From NCBI RefSeq assembly GCF_030125375.1, contig NZ_JASJUU010000008.1, forward strand, positions 57,286-121,285: a stretch of DNA of 64,000 nucleotides. The letters run 5' to 3'. The translations under genes and the position numbers were made by a program. Every line of letters begins with the position of its first letter. Within the stretch, counting starts at the first letter, position 1. Positions 9,556 through 17,904 of the stretch are shown here, piece by piece. The notes under the pieces were generated by a model, which made no database searches, had not been told where the DNA came from, and saw only the letters and a list, made by a program, of their open reading frames with translations. This DNA comes from Pseudoalteromonas umbrosa. Lineage in GTDB: Bacteria; Pseudomonadota; Gammaproteobacteria; Enterobacterales; Alteromonadaceae.

Positions 9556-9661
9556 CACACCGCTATTTACGCCCAATAACAAAATTCAAGCACCCAATAC
9601 TACCAACCCGCCCTATCTAAGCTGTTATGACGAATTAATGTCCAAACAAACCAATTAGTTA

Positions 9662-9689
9662 TTGCCTTTTAAAATAAAATCATTATAGT
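9662..9689 (+). promoter_or_regulatory. Sigma-70 promoter of the tRNA gene
   Basis: A -35 box TTGCCT (9662-9667), a 16-base spacer and a -10 box TATAGT (9684-9689) end 11 bases before the tRNA. The placement fits the tRNA as the first product. Confidence 0.6.
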
Positions 9690-9700
9690 GACAACCAAGT

Positions 9701-9777
9701 CGGCATATAGCGCAGCTTGGTAGCGCACTGTCATGGGGTGTCAGGGGTCGCAGGTTCAAATCCTGCTATGCCGACCA
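9701..9777 (+). tRNA. tRNA-Pro (anticodon GGG)
   Basis: 77 bases with acceptor stem CGGCATA / TATGCCG and an encoded ACCA end. The anticodon loop ATGGGGT gives GGG, which reads CCC proline codons. The T-arm is GCAGG-TTCAAAT-CCTGC. It closely resembles E. coli proL as I recall it. One mismatch in the anticodon stem (T opposite T) is visible. Its 3' half is the integration site of the prophage and is regenerated intact by the phage core sequence. Confidence 0.95.
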
Positions 9778-9785
9778 GCTTTTCC
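9733..9785 (+). other. Attachment core, tRNA-side copy (attL)
   Basis: 53 bp from the anticodon loop of the tRNA to 8 bases past its end, identical to 54970-55022. The identity stops on both sides (C versus G before, T versus C after). Confidence 0.95.
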
Positions 9786-9836
9786 TCTCCCTATTCAATC
9801 ACTTACGTAAAAACTACTACTCCTTTTCAAAAATCC

Positions 9837-9867
9837 ATTTGTATTATATTTGTATTTCATTTGTATT
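9837..9867 (+). repeat. Three phased repeats beside attL, probable integrase arm sites
   Basis: ATTTGTATT occurs at 9837, 9848 and 9859, exactly 11 bp apart, starting 52 bp inside the core. Helical phasing and position fit arm-type binding sites for the prophage integrase. The remaining bases between the tRNA and umuD hold only this cluster and the LexA box. Confidence 0.65.
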
Positions 9868-9958
9868 ATTAATTTACAGATGTGCTTTGCTGCGCCTGCT
9901 TTTCCATAAAATTAGCTAATCTTTTTTCTCGCTTGCGAAACTATATCTACTAGATTTA

Positions 9959-9978
9959 TACTGTATATATAAACAGTA
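9959..9978 (+). promoter_or_regulatory. LexA (SOS) box of the umuDC operon
   Basis: TACTGTATATATAAACAGTA is a near-perfect SOS box (CTG, ten bases, CAG, with flanking TA on both sides), ending 10 bases before the umuD start. It should keep the operon silent until DNA damage. Confidence 0.93.
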
Positions 9979-9988
9979 TAGGTAACGT

Positions 9989-10402
9989 ATGAAAGTAATA
10001 CCCATAAAGGCACAAGCTGGGATCACAGGATTTGAGTCTCCCGCAGCCGAATACCGAGAACTAGGACTGTCTTTAGATCAATTATTAGTGCAACACCCAA
10101 ATGCAACGTTCATTGGCTTGGCGTCCGGTGACTCGATGCAAGGCGTGGGAATATTCGACGGCGATTTACTTTTAGTAGATAGAGCCGTGCAACCGCAACA
10201 GAATGACGTGATAGTTGCGAATTTTAACAATGAGTTTGTATGCAAACTTATAGATATTGAAAACAGACTATTACGCTCTGCATCTCCTGTATATTCACCT
10301 GTAAAGATCAGCGAGTGTGACAATTTTCAGCTAGAAGGTGTCGTCATTGGCTCAGTGCGTATGCACCGCTCTAACTCGGAATTAACTAAATGTATGCACT
10401 AG
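9989..10402 (+). CDS. umuD: UmuD-type protein, SOS mutagenesis subunit (prophage-borne)
   Basis: 137 residues, close to the normal size for UmuD. The self-cleavage site is an Ala-Gly at about residues 10-11 (QAGITGFESPA). The catalytic Ser lies in ASGDSMQGVGI near residue 48 and the Lys in the following RAVQPQQNDVIVANF...EFVCKLI segment, as in the S24/LexA fold. RecA filaments would trigger cleavage to UmuD', which forms polymerase V with UmuC. It overlaps umuC by 13 bp and sits directly behind a LexA box. It lies inside the att repeats, so the phage carries it. Confidence 0.92.
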   Translation: MKVIPIKAQAGITGFESPAAEYRELGLSLDQLLVQHPNATFIGLASGDSMQGVGIFDGDLLLVDRAVQPQQNDVIVANFNNEFVCKLIDIENRLLRSASPVYSPVKISECDNFQLEGVVIGSVRMHRSNSELTKCMH

Positions 10403-11646
10403 TAGATGCAACATCGTTTTATGCGTCTGCTGAGAAAGTATTTGATCCGAGCATACGGAAAAAGCCCGTTGTCGTTTTATCTAACAATGATGGGTGTATC
10501 GTTGCAGCCTCTCCCGAAGCTAGAAGGTTGGGGATTCCAAAATTTGAACCCTACTTCAAATTAAAGGACATTCTGCAAAACAATAATGTTGTTATTAAGT
10601 CGTCTAACTATGAACTGTATGCTGACCTGTCAGATAAAATGATGAACGTCATTAATCAGTTTAGCGACAATCACTATATCTACTCTATCGATGAGTCATT
10701 TTTAAAGTTCGACGGCTATAGTGGTGTAGTTTCATCTTGGTATGACTATGGCCATTTAATACGCCGCTCAGTATGGCGCAAAACTAAATTGCCTGTCGGG
10801 GTTGGCTTTGGCCCTACTCCGACTTTAGCCAAAGCAGCAAACCACGCAGCTAAAAAGTTTCCTGGTGCAACAGGTGTTGCTGTGATTGATAATGAACAAA
10901 GCCGCAAGCAAATACTTTCTAGAATGGGCGTTGGTGATGTGTGGGGCATTGGACGCAGGCTAACTAAGAAACTCAAGCTATTCGGCGTCGAAACAGCGCT
11001 CGACTTAGCAAAGCAAAACCCGAGGCTCATGAGGCAACAATTTAGCGTTGTGCTCGAGCGCACTATTACAGAGTTAAATGGTGAGGAATGCCTGTCTTGG
11101 GACGAAGTAAAGCAACGTAAAAAAGAAGTTTATAGCACCCGCAGCTTTGGCGAACGTATTACTGATCCATTTTCCCTTAAAGCCTCCTTAGCTAGTCATT
11201 GTTCTATCGTCACCAAAAAGCTAAGGAAGCAAAACTCATTGGCAAAACGTATTGTGATATTTGCCCACAGTTCTCCGCACGAGAACGACTATTTCAAAAA
11301 GTCTTTCATTAAAGAGCTACCCGTTTCATCCAATGATGCAACCGTATTTGCTAATGCAGTTGAGAGTACCTTTAGTCAATTGTATAAGCCTGGTGTTCGA
11401 TACTATAAAGCTGGCGTAGGTGCTATTGAGCTAGAAGACGATGTATTCCAGCAGTCAGACATGTTTAATCAATCTCAAGATAAGCCGGAGCTGATGAAGT
11501 GCATGGACGAAATAAACAATAGATACGGCTCTACCGCTGCGCGAATTGGCTCTGAGCTGCAAACTAAAAGCTGGGAAATGCGCAGAGAGTTTTTATCTCC
11601 GCGCTATACCACTAGGTGGCCTGATATCCCCGTTATTAAGTGCTGA
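10390..11646 (+). CDS. umuC: UmuC-type Y-family translesion DNA polymerase subunit (prophage-borne)
   Basis: 418 residues, standard for UmuC. The first metal-binding motif is LVDATSFYASAEKVF at the N-terminus. The second is YSIDESFLKF near residue 98, containing the two catalytic acids. The helix-hairpin-helix MGVGDVWGIGRRLTKKL follows near residue 180, and the little-finger and UmuC C-terminal parts (FSQLYKPGVRYYKAGVGAIEL) complete it. It bypasses lesions during the SOS response. Translation is coupled to umuD by overlap. Phage carriage suggests it helps the phage or lysogen survive DNA damage or raises mutation at induction. Confidence 0.93.
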   Translation: MYALVDATSFYASAEKVFDPSIRKKPVVVLSNNDGCIVAASPEARRLGIPKFEPYFKLKDILQNNNVVIKSSNYELYADLSDKMMNVINQFSDNHYIYSIDESFLKFDGYSGVVSSWYDYGHLIRRSVWRKTKLPVGVGFGPTPTLAKAANHAAKKFPGATGVAVIDNEQSRKQILSRMGVGDVWGIGRRLTKKLKLFGVETALDLAKQNPRLMRQQFSVVLERTITELNGEECLSWDEVKQRKKEVYSTRSFGERITDPFSLKASLASHCSIVTKKLRKQNSLAKRIVIFAHSSPHENDYFKKSFIKELPVSSNDATVFANAVESTFSQLYKPGVRYYKAGVGAIELEDDVFQQSDMFNQSQDKPELMKCMDEINNRYGSTAARIGSELQTKSWEMRREFLSPRYTTRWPDIPVIKC

Positions 11647-11715
11647 TATTTTATCCACAATTTTTGTGTGCAGAGTGTGTTTAGCCCTGATCAAGTAACA
11701 ATGAATATTCCAATA

Positions 11716-12387
11716 TCACGGTTTTTTTTCATTCAAAATTTTCTTTGAGAGGTTAAGTGTCTCTCCCAAGAAACCAGGTAAAGCCGCCTTTAAGAAATCT
11801 TCCAAAGGGTGCTTATCTTTTCCGAAATCTACACCTGAGAATTTCTCTGCATAAGGCTTTAGAAGAGGAACAAGCAATGCACTTCTAAATGATGCTAGTT
11901 CTAAATTTCGCTGAGATTGCCTCTCGCTGATTGAATCAGAAGGAGAAACAAACTGACCATCTTTATAATTGACGTATAAACTTTCATTTTTCTTATCATT
12001 TCTTGCTTTTACGGTAGAAAATACGTGCTCATATTGAAGCAAATCAGAGTCGTTTTTTTTGGTAGCAGAAGCTTCAACACCGTGCAGTACTAAGCGTGAC
12101 AAGAAATTGTCATTAATAATCTTTTGCTTATGACATCTAAGCCGCTTCTTAAGCTTTTTCCAGTTTACTTTTACACCTAAGTCAATTTCAATAGCTGCAC
12201 GTGCCAACATCATGGCTTTTCCACACTCTTCTCTAGCAAAATGTGATAACACATATGCTCTCGCATACTTTTTATGATCATGAAGAATTTGAGCCTCTTC
12301 ACAAAAAGATTGAGCGTTTTGTATAGCTGAAAATGCCCCTAAAATAATATTGCCAGCATCTTCTTCAAAAGTTTTTTTGTTAGTCAT
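11716..12387 (-). CDS. AbiV-family (HEPN) abortive-infection protein
   Basis: 223 residues. The first 80 match the HEPN_AbiV domain: NIILGAFSAIQNAQSFCEEAQIL, then YARAYVLSHFAREECGKAMMLARAA, the conserved RA..L..FA.EE.GKA helix. An R-x5-H stretch (RAYVLSH) is present in that helix; whether it works like a HEPN RNase motif is not certain. Lactococcal AbiV blocks phage development by shutting down translation. The gene is last of a leftward three-gene set and follows the middle gene by 15 bp. Its place beside attL fits a prophage-encoded defence against other phages. Confidence 0.8.
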   Translation of the reverse strand: MTNKKTFEEDAGNIILGAFSAIQNAQSFCEEAQILHDHKKYARAYVLSHFAREECGKAMMLARAAIEIDLGVKVNWKKLKKRLRCHKQKIINDNFLSRLVLHGVEASATKKNDSDLLQYEHVFSTVKARNDKKNESLYVNYKDGQFVSPSDSISERQSQRNLELASFRSALLVPLLKPYAEKFSGVDFGKDKHPLEDFLKAALPGFLGETLNLSKKILNEKKP

Positions 12388-12402
12388 ATTCTATCTTCCA
12401 AT

Positions 12403-12825
12403 TTATGAAAACAGCTCTTTTTTCTGTCTTTCGCTCAAGTTATTAAGCTTAATTCGCGTACCATTCGAATCTACTAAATGAGCGGGGTTTTCACTGCACA
12501 GTCGTGCAAAGAGTGGCCTCTCTCCTTTCAATGTAATTTCAATTAGTTTTGTAGAAGCATTACAAGCTTTTCCACCTTCCAATATTTTGCATGCATTTTT
12601 TGAGTCGTTGAGAAAGCGCCCTATAACATTTCTGCGGATGCCATTCTTAAGCTTTCGGTAAGAGCTAGGGATATGTGGTACAGCAACCAGTCCACTTACA
12701 ATTGTCAGGGTAGTATTCACAACTTCTATTGCGCTACCATCAATTAGGCATGCGGTTGGGCCAAGTCTTCTATTATGTTGACGCTTGTATTTTTGCTTGA
12801 CTTTATTCTTATGGCTTATCTTCAT
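12403..12825 (-). CDS. Small basic protein in the HEPN/AbiV operon, unknown function
   Basis: 140 residues, very basic at the N-terminus (MKISHKNKVKQKYKRQHNRR), followed by a hydrophobic stretch around residues 30-50 and a central Cys-containing part (CKILEGGKACNAS). I do not recognise the family. It lies 15 bp upstream of the AbiV-like gene, so the two are almost certainly co-transcribed. The basic end suggests nucleic-acid or ribosome contact, which would suit an AbiV partner, but this is only inference. Confidence 0.6.
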   Translation of the reverse strand: MKISHKNKVKQKYKRQHNRRLGPTACLIDGSAIEVVNTTLTIVSGLVAVPHIPSSYRKLKNGIRRNVIGRFLNDSKNACKILEGGKACNASTKLIEITLKGERPLFARLCSENPAHLVDSNGTRIKLNNLSERQKKELFS

Positions 12826-12917
12826 ACTTCGTTATCCCGTCAAAGCAACTATTAGCAGTACTCGAAACCAAAATTTAGGCAAAAACATCAGCTTAATTTC
12901 AGCTTGTTATGCATGAT

Positions 12918-13424
12918 TCATTTAGTCGCTTTGTCATTTTTTTCAAAGTGAATACTCAGACCCAAATCACTAGGTTTAAACACTTTTGGCGCATACCTTT
13001 CATGCACTAACTTTATAACTTCTTGTAGCTTTATTGCCGTATTAATCACACCAGTTGATAGAGAACCTGCACCCTGCTCATAAAAATATCGACCAGCCAT
13101 GAAATAGTTATTATATTGTTCCAGCTCCACTGTAAGGTCTACCCCTACTTTCGCGTGGTAAAGATCTTTAATATCAGTTCTGTATTCTTCTTTTATTTTT
13201 ATAAATAGCTTGCTTAAAATGTGTCCGCCTACCTTTTTAGGGTAGCCTGCCCTTGCAAAGTCATCATCAAAGCACTCTTTTTCACTTAATATTGATTTAA
13301 ACATAAGCTCAATTGCTAGTGCTGCGTTAACACATGCTGGAATGAGGTTTCCTCCTTCCTGCAGCGTATTGGCGGAATCTACAAATCTTCCTGCTTGTTC
13401 CCATATTCTAGTTTCAATTTCCAT
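12918..13424 (-). CDS. HEPN-like domain protein, first gene of the putative Abi operon
   Basis: 168 residues, mainly helical. The segment LIPACVNAALAIELMFKSILSEKE near residues 27-50 followed by KKVGGHILSKLFIKIKEEYR resembles HEPN-superfamily proteins that carry an A-x-E-x-x-x-K core and a GH-x-L-x-x-L helix. No clear R-x4-6-H RNase motif is visible. A good site (AAGGAGAA) precedes the ATG. It heads a leftward operon with the 140-residue protein and the AbiV-like protein, so two helical HEPN-type proteins share one operon. Function in defence is inferred from context. Confidence 0.6.
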   Translation of the reverse strand: MEIETRIWEQAGRFVDSANTLQEGGNLIPACVNAALAIELMFKSILSEKECFDDDFARAGYPKKVGGHILSKLFIKIKEEYRTDIKDLYHAKVGVDLTVELEQYNNYFMAGRYFYEQGAGSLSTGVINTAIKLQEVIKLVHERYAPKVFKPSDLGLSIHFEKNDKATK

Positions 13425-13663
13425 TTATTCTCCTTATTCGTCATAACCAGCACCTGGTTAACGTTTAATTGAATATAATATTACACAACAACCACAAGAA
13501 AGTAATAAGTTAAAATTACAAAATCATTTTTTAATCAAAACTGAATAGACGTGTTGTATAACCGACCAGATCAGTCTTGCTAGTTTTTGGTGCTCGATTA
13601 ACCTATGATTTTGGAATATACGTTGAGTTTGCTTTTCTCAAGCTTTGGGGTAAAAGGAGTTAT

Positions 13664-14278
13664 ATGGTGAGTAATTCTATCTTTAATTTCGTTGGAGAGT
13701 CTAAAAGTGGTAATTGCTGGAAGGAAGCTATAAGCACCCTGTTTGATAGAGGTAATGTTGTTGTTCCCCAAACTCAAATATCTGACGCTATTTATGAAAC
13801 AATTAAGGCAGATGTACTACTAGTTCAGTTAGTAGTTGAGGAGCCGTTATCTTTTTTGAAAGCTTGCAACATTGATGTGAAAAAAACCAATTGTGAGAGG
13901 GCCTATTTGTCTTCTGTGTATCACCACATTCATGTGGTGATGGACCGCGCAGCATCCTTAGAATTAGTAAATATAGAGGAAAAATCACCTAAAGATATCA
14001 AAGACGATACATATTTAGCTTATAAGTACACATTGACTTCTAAGGGTTTAGAAACAGTTTTGAAGCTTCAAGAGCATGAGGACAACAAGCGCAGACATGA
14101 GGCCTCCTTATCTCAATCAAGAAAAGCGTTTGTGGTGTCTGTCTTGGCTTTAATTACTGTAATAGTGTCTACGATATTTAGCTATTACCGTCTAAGCTTC
14201 TACGAGAATCAGGTATTATCACCCAGTTCAGAACAGGTTAAATTAAAATCAAAGCTGTCGGCACAAAAGGAAAATTAA
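13664..14278 (+). CDS. Tail-anchored membrane protein, unknown function
   Basis: The start is taken at ATG 13664 because AAGGAG stands just before it; the frame is open from 13577. The product has 204 residues. The first 145 are soluble and may form a winged-helix-like fold (VYHHIHVVMDRAASLELVNIEEKS, then YKYTLTSKGLETVLKLQE). A transmembrane helix (KAFVVSVLALITVIVSTIFSYY) near residues 155-178 and a short tail follow. It is divergent from the HEPN operon, with a shared 240-bp AT-rich upstream region. I do not recognise the family. Confidence 0.6.
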   Translation: MVSNSIFNFVGESKSGNCWKEAISTLFDRGNVVVPQTQISDAIYETIKADVLLVQLVVEEPLSFLKACNIDVKKTNCERAYLSSVYHHIHVVMDRAASLELVNIEEKSPKDIKDDTYLAYKYTLTSKGLETVLKLQEHEDNKRRHEASLSQSRKAFVVSVLALITVIVSTIFSYYRLSFYENQVLSPSSEQVKLKSKLSAQKEN

Positions 14279-14373
14279 AAAATATCTAGTTACTAATGCC
14301 GCGACCTAAAAATACAAGAAGAGTAATAAATCGACTATAAGCTTATCCTGCTTTCAATTAAAGGAATAGAAAT

Positions 14374-15117
14374 ATGTTAAAAGCACTTACAGTTATATGT
14401 TTATCTAGCTCACTGCTTACCTTTAACGCTATTGCTAACTCAGACACATGGAGAGGCTTAATTGTTGAGCCTGAGAATAGATGCTCTCCTTACGACAAGA
14501 AAACACAATACCCCTACTCTCAATCGGTTGAAGACGAGATTGTTGCATCAATGGGTGGACTAATTTACGGCCCATATACAGGCTCATATTTTGAATCAGA
14601 TACTGAAACAGATATAGAGCATATAATTGCAACATCAGAAGCGCACGATAGCGGCCTGTGTGCTGCCCCACTATCAGTAAAGAAAGCGTTTGCATCGGAT
14701 TTGCTTAACCTAACTTTAGCCGCCCCTCGTGTAAATAGGTGCAGTTTAACTGGAAAGTGCGGTAAAGATGCCGCAGAATGGATGCCAGCAAAGAATAAAT
14801 GCTGGTTCGCTAATCGAATAATAGAAGTGCGTAGAAAGTACTCTTTATCTATAGATATTGCAGAAGCAGCCAGATTAGACACAGAACTTGCTACTTGCAC
14901 AAGTACCGAGATGATCTTCTTTGCTGATAACAGTTCTGAATCTGCTCCCCAAAAAGATGATAACAATCAGGATGCCCTAGCACTGTATGATGATAACAAG
15001 AATGGGCGTATTACATGTGCAGAAGCTCGCAAACACAATATAGCACCGGTGAGAAAGTCACACATTGCTTACCCATATATGAGCGATAGAGATGGTGATG
15101 GTGTTGTGTGTGAGTAA
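14374..15117 (+). CDS. Secreted HNH-type nuclease with C-terminal Excalibur domain
   Basis: 247 residues. A signal peptide (to NAIANS) shows export. The centre carries the HNH/DUF1524-like layout: DIEHIIATSEAHDSGLC near residues 80-95 supplies the His, followed by SDLLNLTLAAPRVNRC and a Cys-containing ending with WFANRIIEVRRKY. The C-terminus is an Excalibur-type calcium loop, YMSDRDGDGVVCE, with an upstream copy-like EF loop (YDDNKNGRITCAEA). It most likely cuts DNA outside the cell or in the periplasm, which could supply nucleotides or attack incoming phage DNA. It is its own transcription unit, convergent with the tail genes. Confidence 0.75.
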   Translation: MLKALTVICLSSSLLTFNAIANSDTWRGLIVEPENRCSPYDKKTQYPYSQSVEDEIVASMGGLIYGPYTGSYFESDTETDIEHIIATSEAHDSGLCAAPLSVKKAFASDLLNLTLAAPRVNRCSLTGKCGKDAAEWMPAKNKCWFANRIIEVRRKYSLSIDIAEAARLDTELATCTSTEMIFFADNSSESAPQKDDNNQDALALYDDNKNGRITCAEARKHNIAPVRKSHIAYPYMSDRDGDGVVCE

Positions 15118-15128
15118 GTGCTGGGGGC

Positions 15129-17900
15129 TTAAACCCAGCCTATCGCCTCTGTGAGTATTGAAGAGCCCTTCGACACACGGTTAGCATTTGATGAATTTCC
15201 ATCAAAACTCATCTCTCCACTGTCTAGCCAGCGATTTCCGTCATGGTTTATGCTCTCGTATTCGTAACCTATGAATAACTGCCCATTCTGTTCAATAGTG
15301 TAATTAAGTACCTTTATTGCAACATCGGATGCAGCCCCTGCGAGATTGAACTGAGGGTGTTGAACTGACTCAATTTTTGAATCTTCACTAAACTCAAAAC
15401 CGCTTACTTGAAAGCTGCGAGACCTAATTGGCTGACTCTGCTCAGGTAGTTGCTCACACAAGCTGAAAGCAAGTTTATTATGCGCCCCCACCACACAGAC
15501 ACCCCCAACCCCTTTTGCGGCACCAAAAACCTTTGATTTCTCGGTTTGCTCTGTCATAGCTGCGGCTGTTTTATAAGTTGCCATGATAATTTGCCCCTCA
15601 CTGACAGTGACGGGTAGTGAGCTGTTGTTATCAATATCGCCAAACCATAAAGCCGCATCACCCGCCACCCAAGAAGCCCCCAAATTACCCGTAATACTTA
15701 CCTCACCACGACCAACAGGGCGTGACCAATGTATTTTTTTAGGTGCTCCATTTGAACGAGTGGGTACCCACGAACCAATCCAGCCACCCCTAAGAGCGGA
15801 GCACTGCAAAACTGTTGCAGGGTCAGTCACGGCAACATCGGTGTGGCAGAACTCACCAGCTAAGGAAGGCATTGGATCTGCCTTCATAATATAACACGGA
15901 TCTGTTTTATTGAGCTGACCTGAATAGCTGCCCGGCAGCTTATCGATGATGTTACTTCTATTACTTCTCAGCTCGATATGACCCGCGACTTCATGTAGCG
16001 AACCATACCCTACGTAATTTGTGGCGGGCTGGTGAATAATAACGCTACTACCTACTTTAAAGCCTAGGCTCTCAAAATTAATAAGATCCCCTGTATTGTT
16101 CTGTCCGGCTCTGAAGTACAAATTACTTGTGTTCGAGCTTCCATAATAAAACGGCTGCGCTGTAAGGAATCTTACAAAAAGGGGCTGTTCAATCCCTCGA
16201 TAATGCCCGAGCTTAACTTGCAAATCCGTTTCTGCGATCTCTTCAGCTGTTAAACTTTGCGAGTTATAACGCATATCTCGACACACCCCGCCTTCACCAT
16301 CCTCATAAATAGCATCATAAAACCGCCCATCGGGTCGGCCACTTTTTCCGCTAGCTATCGCACCAGAACCAGTAAGTATATTCGCTTGCTCAAAGCAGTC
16401 CGCTTTATTTGTAAGTGCAACGCTTGTTTGGTCGTAGGTTTCTCCATCCCTAGGCAGTGAAGAGCCAAGCGGGTTATGAGATGGATGGTAAATTCCAGTA
16501 TTTAGACGAGACACTGTGCCGCAAACAATAAAAAAACAGTCATCATCTGTTTTTGCGGTAAATATTCCTCTTCGAGACTTTGGGTTATGAGCGTGCAAAG
16601 CAGATGATGCGAAGAATCTAGCTCCAGTCCTTGTTTCTTGGGGTGTATTTCCACTTCCTTGAACTGGTACTCTTGTGCCATTTCCCGCCTTTTGCGATAA
16701 GGGTATTGCAACTGTTGAATCAATAAAATCCCAGTCGCCATTTCCGACACCGGTGTAGCTACAGCCCCGAATGCACCACTGGTAAAATTTACCATTCAAA
16801 TCATCAAAATAAATGAGATTTTCGGGATTGCTACCAATTCGCATTCGCTGAGCTTCACTAGCTATTTGCCAGTTCACGCCGCGCCCTCTACTTGTTTCAT
16901 CACCGCTGTACCAGGAAAAGTAAGAGTTCGGTCGAATTGTATCATCTGTAGTTGTTACACCATCAATATTAGTCGCACGACTTTGAATTAACCCATTCGC
17001 ATAAACGAAAGGGTCGTCGTCGTTTATCTCACGCAAGAAAGCCTCAAAACCCCACATATTTACCGGATCGGTAACTACTTTGTTAGTGCCATTTTCACTT
17101 GCAAATGCTATTGCAGAAGAACTGTGAGTGACTGTTATTCCTGTATCGCTATCGTATGTACGTGTACCGTCTTCAGTTGGTGGAAGTTTTAAAAAAACGT
17201 AATTGACATGACATATTCGCTTCAAATCAAAAAGCACACCTGACACATTCAAAGTTGCATGCTTGGTTCGTGACTTGCCTTGACCCCCAGAGTCAGTTTC
17301 GGCAACTCCGATGGACATTTGGTTGGGTGAGCCTGGCCATGTCCATAATCCATTACCAACAGCAGGATTTACATTAGCATCGATATGTAAGCCATGGTTA
17401 ACAAAGCCACTAGCAGTATATCTTTCTAAATTTTGCTGTCTACGCGCTTCAAATTCAACCTTCCGCATAGCCCAGGGGAAAGGGTTAGAGATGTCGATTT
17501 CACTTTGCATTTGCCGTAGTGTTTTGACTGTTTGCGTATTCCCCTCTAAATCTCTGAATTGCACGGTCCCTGTTTTTGTTTGCCAATCAACCATTGATTT
17601 ATAATTGTCATTGACCATCTTTGATGCGCTATTCAACGCAGAAACAGCGGTATTAAAATCACCTGATGTGGGCAAAACAACACAAGGCACTTGGCTTTGA
17701 GTGGCGTTTGGCCACGGCTTTTTGAGCTCAATAAATGTGCCATGCGTAGTAGCATATGCGTTCGATATTTCAACGGGGGCAAACGAACCCAAAACCAGTG
17801 CGTCGTTTGCTCTAACGTTCGCAACGCTCTGATTGTCATTGATTTTTATAACATTGCTACCGCTTGTAGCGTTAGAATTTGCAGAGTTGAACCAAGTCAT
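15129..17900 (-). CDS. Phage tail tip/fibre protein, 923 aa
   Basis: The last gene of the leftward late operon, 4 bp after the J-like gene. The N-terminus (MTWFNSANSNATSGSNVIKIND) is rich in Asn and Ser, as in tail-associated proteins, and the body is beta-rich with many Gly and Asn. It lacks a signal peptide, transmembrane helix or catalytic motif that I recognise. Position after J suggests a host-contact or fibre role. It has no obvious lambda counterpart. A weak hairpin (GCTGGG/CCCAGC, 15120-15139) lies at its end and may serve both convergent genes. Confidence 0.7.
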   Translation of the reverse strand: MTWFNSANSNATSGSNVIKINDNQSVANVRANDALVLGSFAPVEISNAYATTHGTFIELKKPWPNATQSQVPCVVLPTSGDFNTAVSALNSASKMVNDNYKSMVDWQTKTGTVQFRDLEGNTQTVKTLRQMQSEIDISNPFPWAMRKVEFEARRQQNLERYTASGFVNHGLHIDANVNPAVGNGLWTWPGSPNQMSIGVAETDSGGQGKSRTKHATLNVSGVLFDLKRICHVNYVFLKLPPTEDGTRTYDSDTGITVTHSSSAIAFASENGTNKVVTDPVNMWGFEAFLREINDDDPFVYANGLIQSRATNIDGVTTTDDTIRPNSYFSWYSGDETSRGRGVNWQIASEAQRMRIGSNPENLIYFDDLNGKFYQWCIRGCSYTGVGNGDWDFIDSTVAIPLSQKAGNGTRVPVQGSGNTPQETRTGARFFASSALHAHNPKSRRGIFTAKTDDDCFFIVCGTVSRLNTGIYHPSHNPLGSSLPRDGETYDQTSVALTNKADCFEQANILTGSGAIASGKSGRPDGRFYDAIYEDGEGGVCRDMRYNSQSLTAEEIAETDLQVKLGHYRGIEQPLFVRFLTAQPFYYGSSNTSNLYFRAGQNNTGDLINFESLGFKVGSSVIIHQPATNYVGYGSLHEVAGHIELRSNRSNIIDKLPGSYSGQLNKTDPCYIMKADPMPSLAGEFCHTDVAVTDPATVLQCSALRGGWIGSWVPTRSNGAPKKIHWSRPVGRGEVSITGNLGASWVAGDAALWFGDIDNNSSLPVTVSEGQIIMATYKTAAAMTEQTEKSKVFGAAKGVGGVCVVGAHNKLAFSLCEQLPEQSQPIRSRSFQVSGFEFSEDSKIESVQHPQFNLAGAASDVAIKVLNYTIEQNGQLFIGYEYESINHDGNRWLDSGEMSFDGNSSNANRVSKGSSILTEAIGWV

Positions 17901-17904
17901 CTCA

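Noticed and set aside
14435..14966. Two leftward ORFs within the secreted nuclease gene
   Set aside because: Antisense frames; the plus frame has a signal peptide and family motifs.
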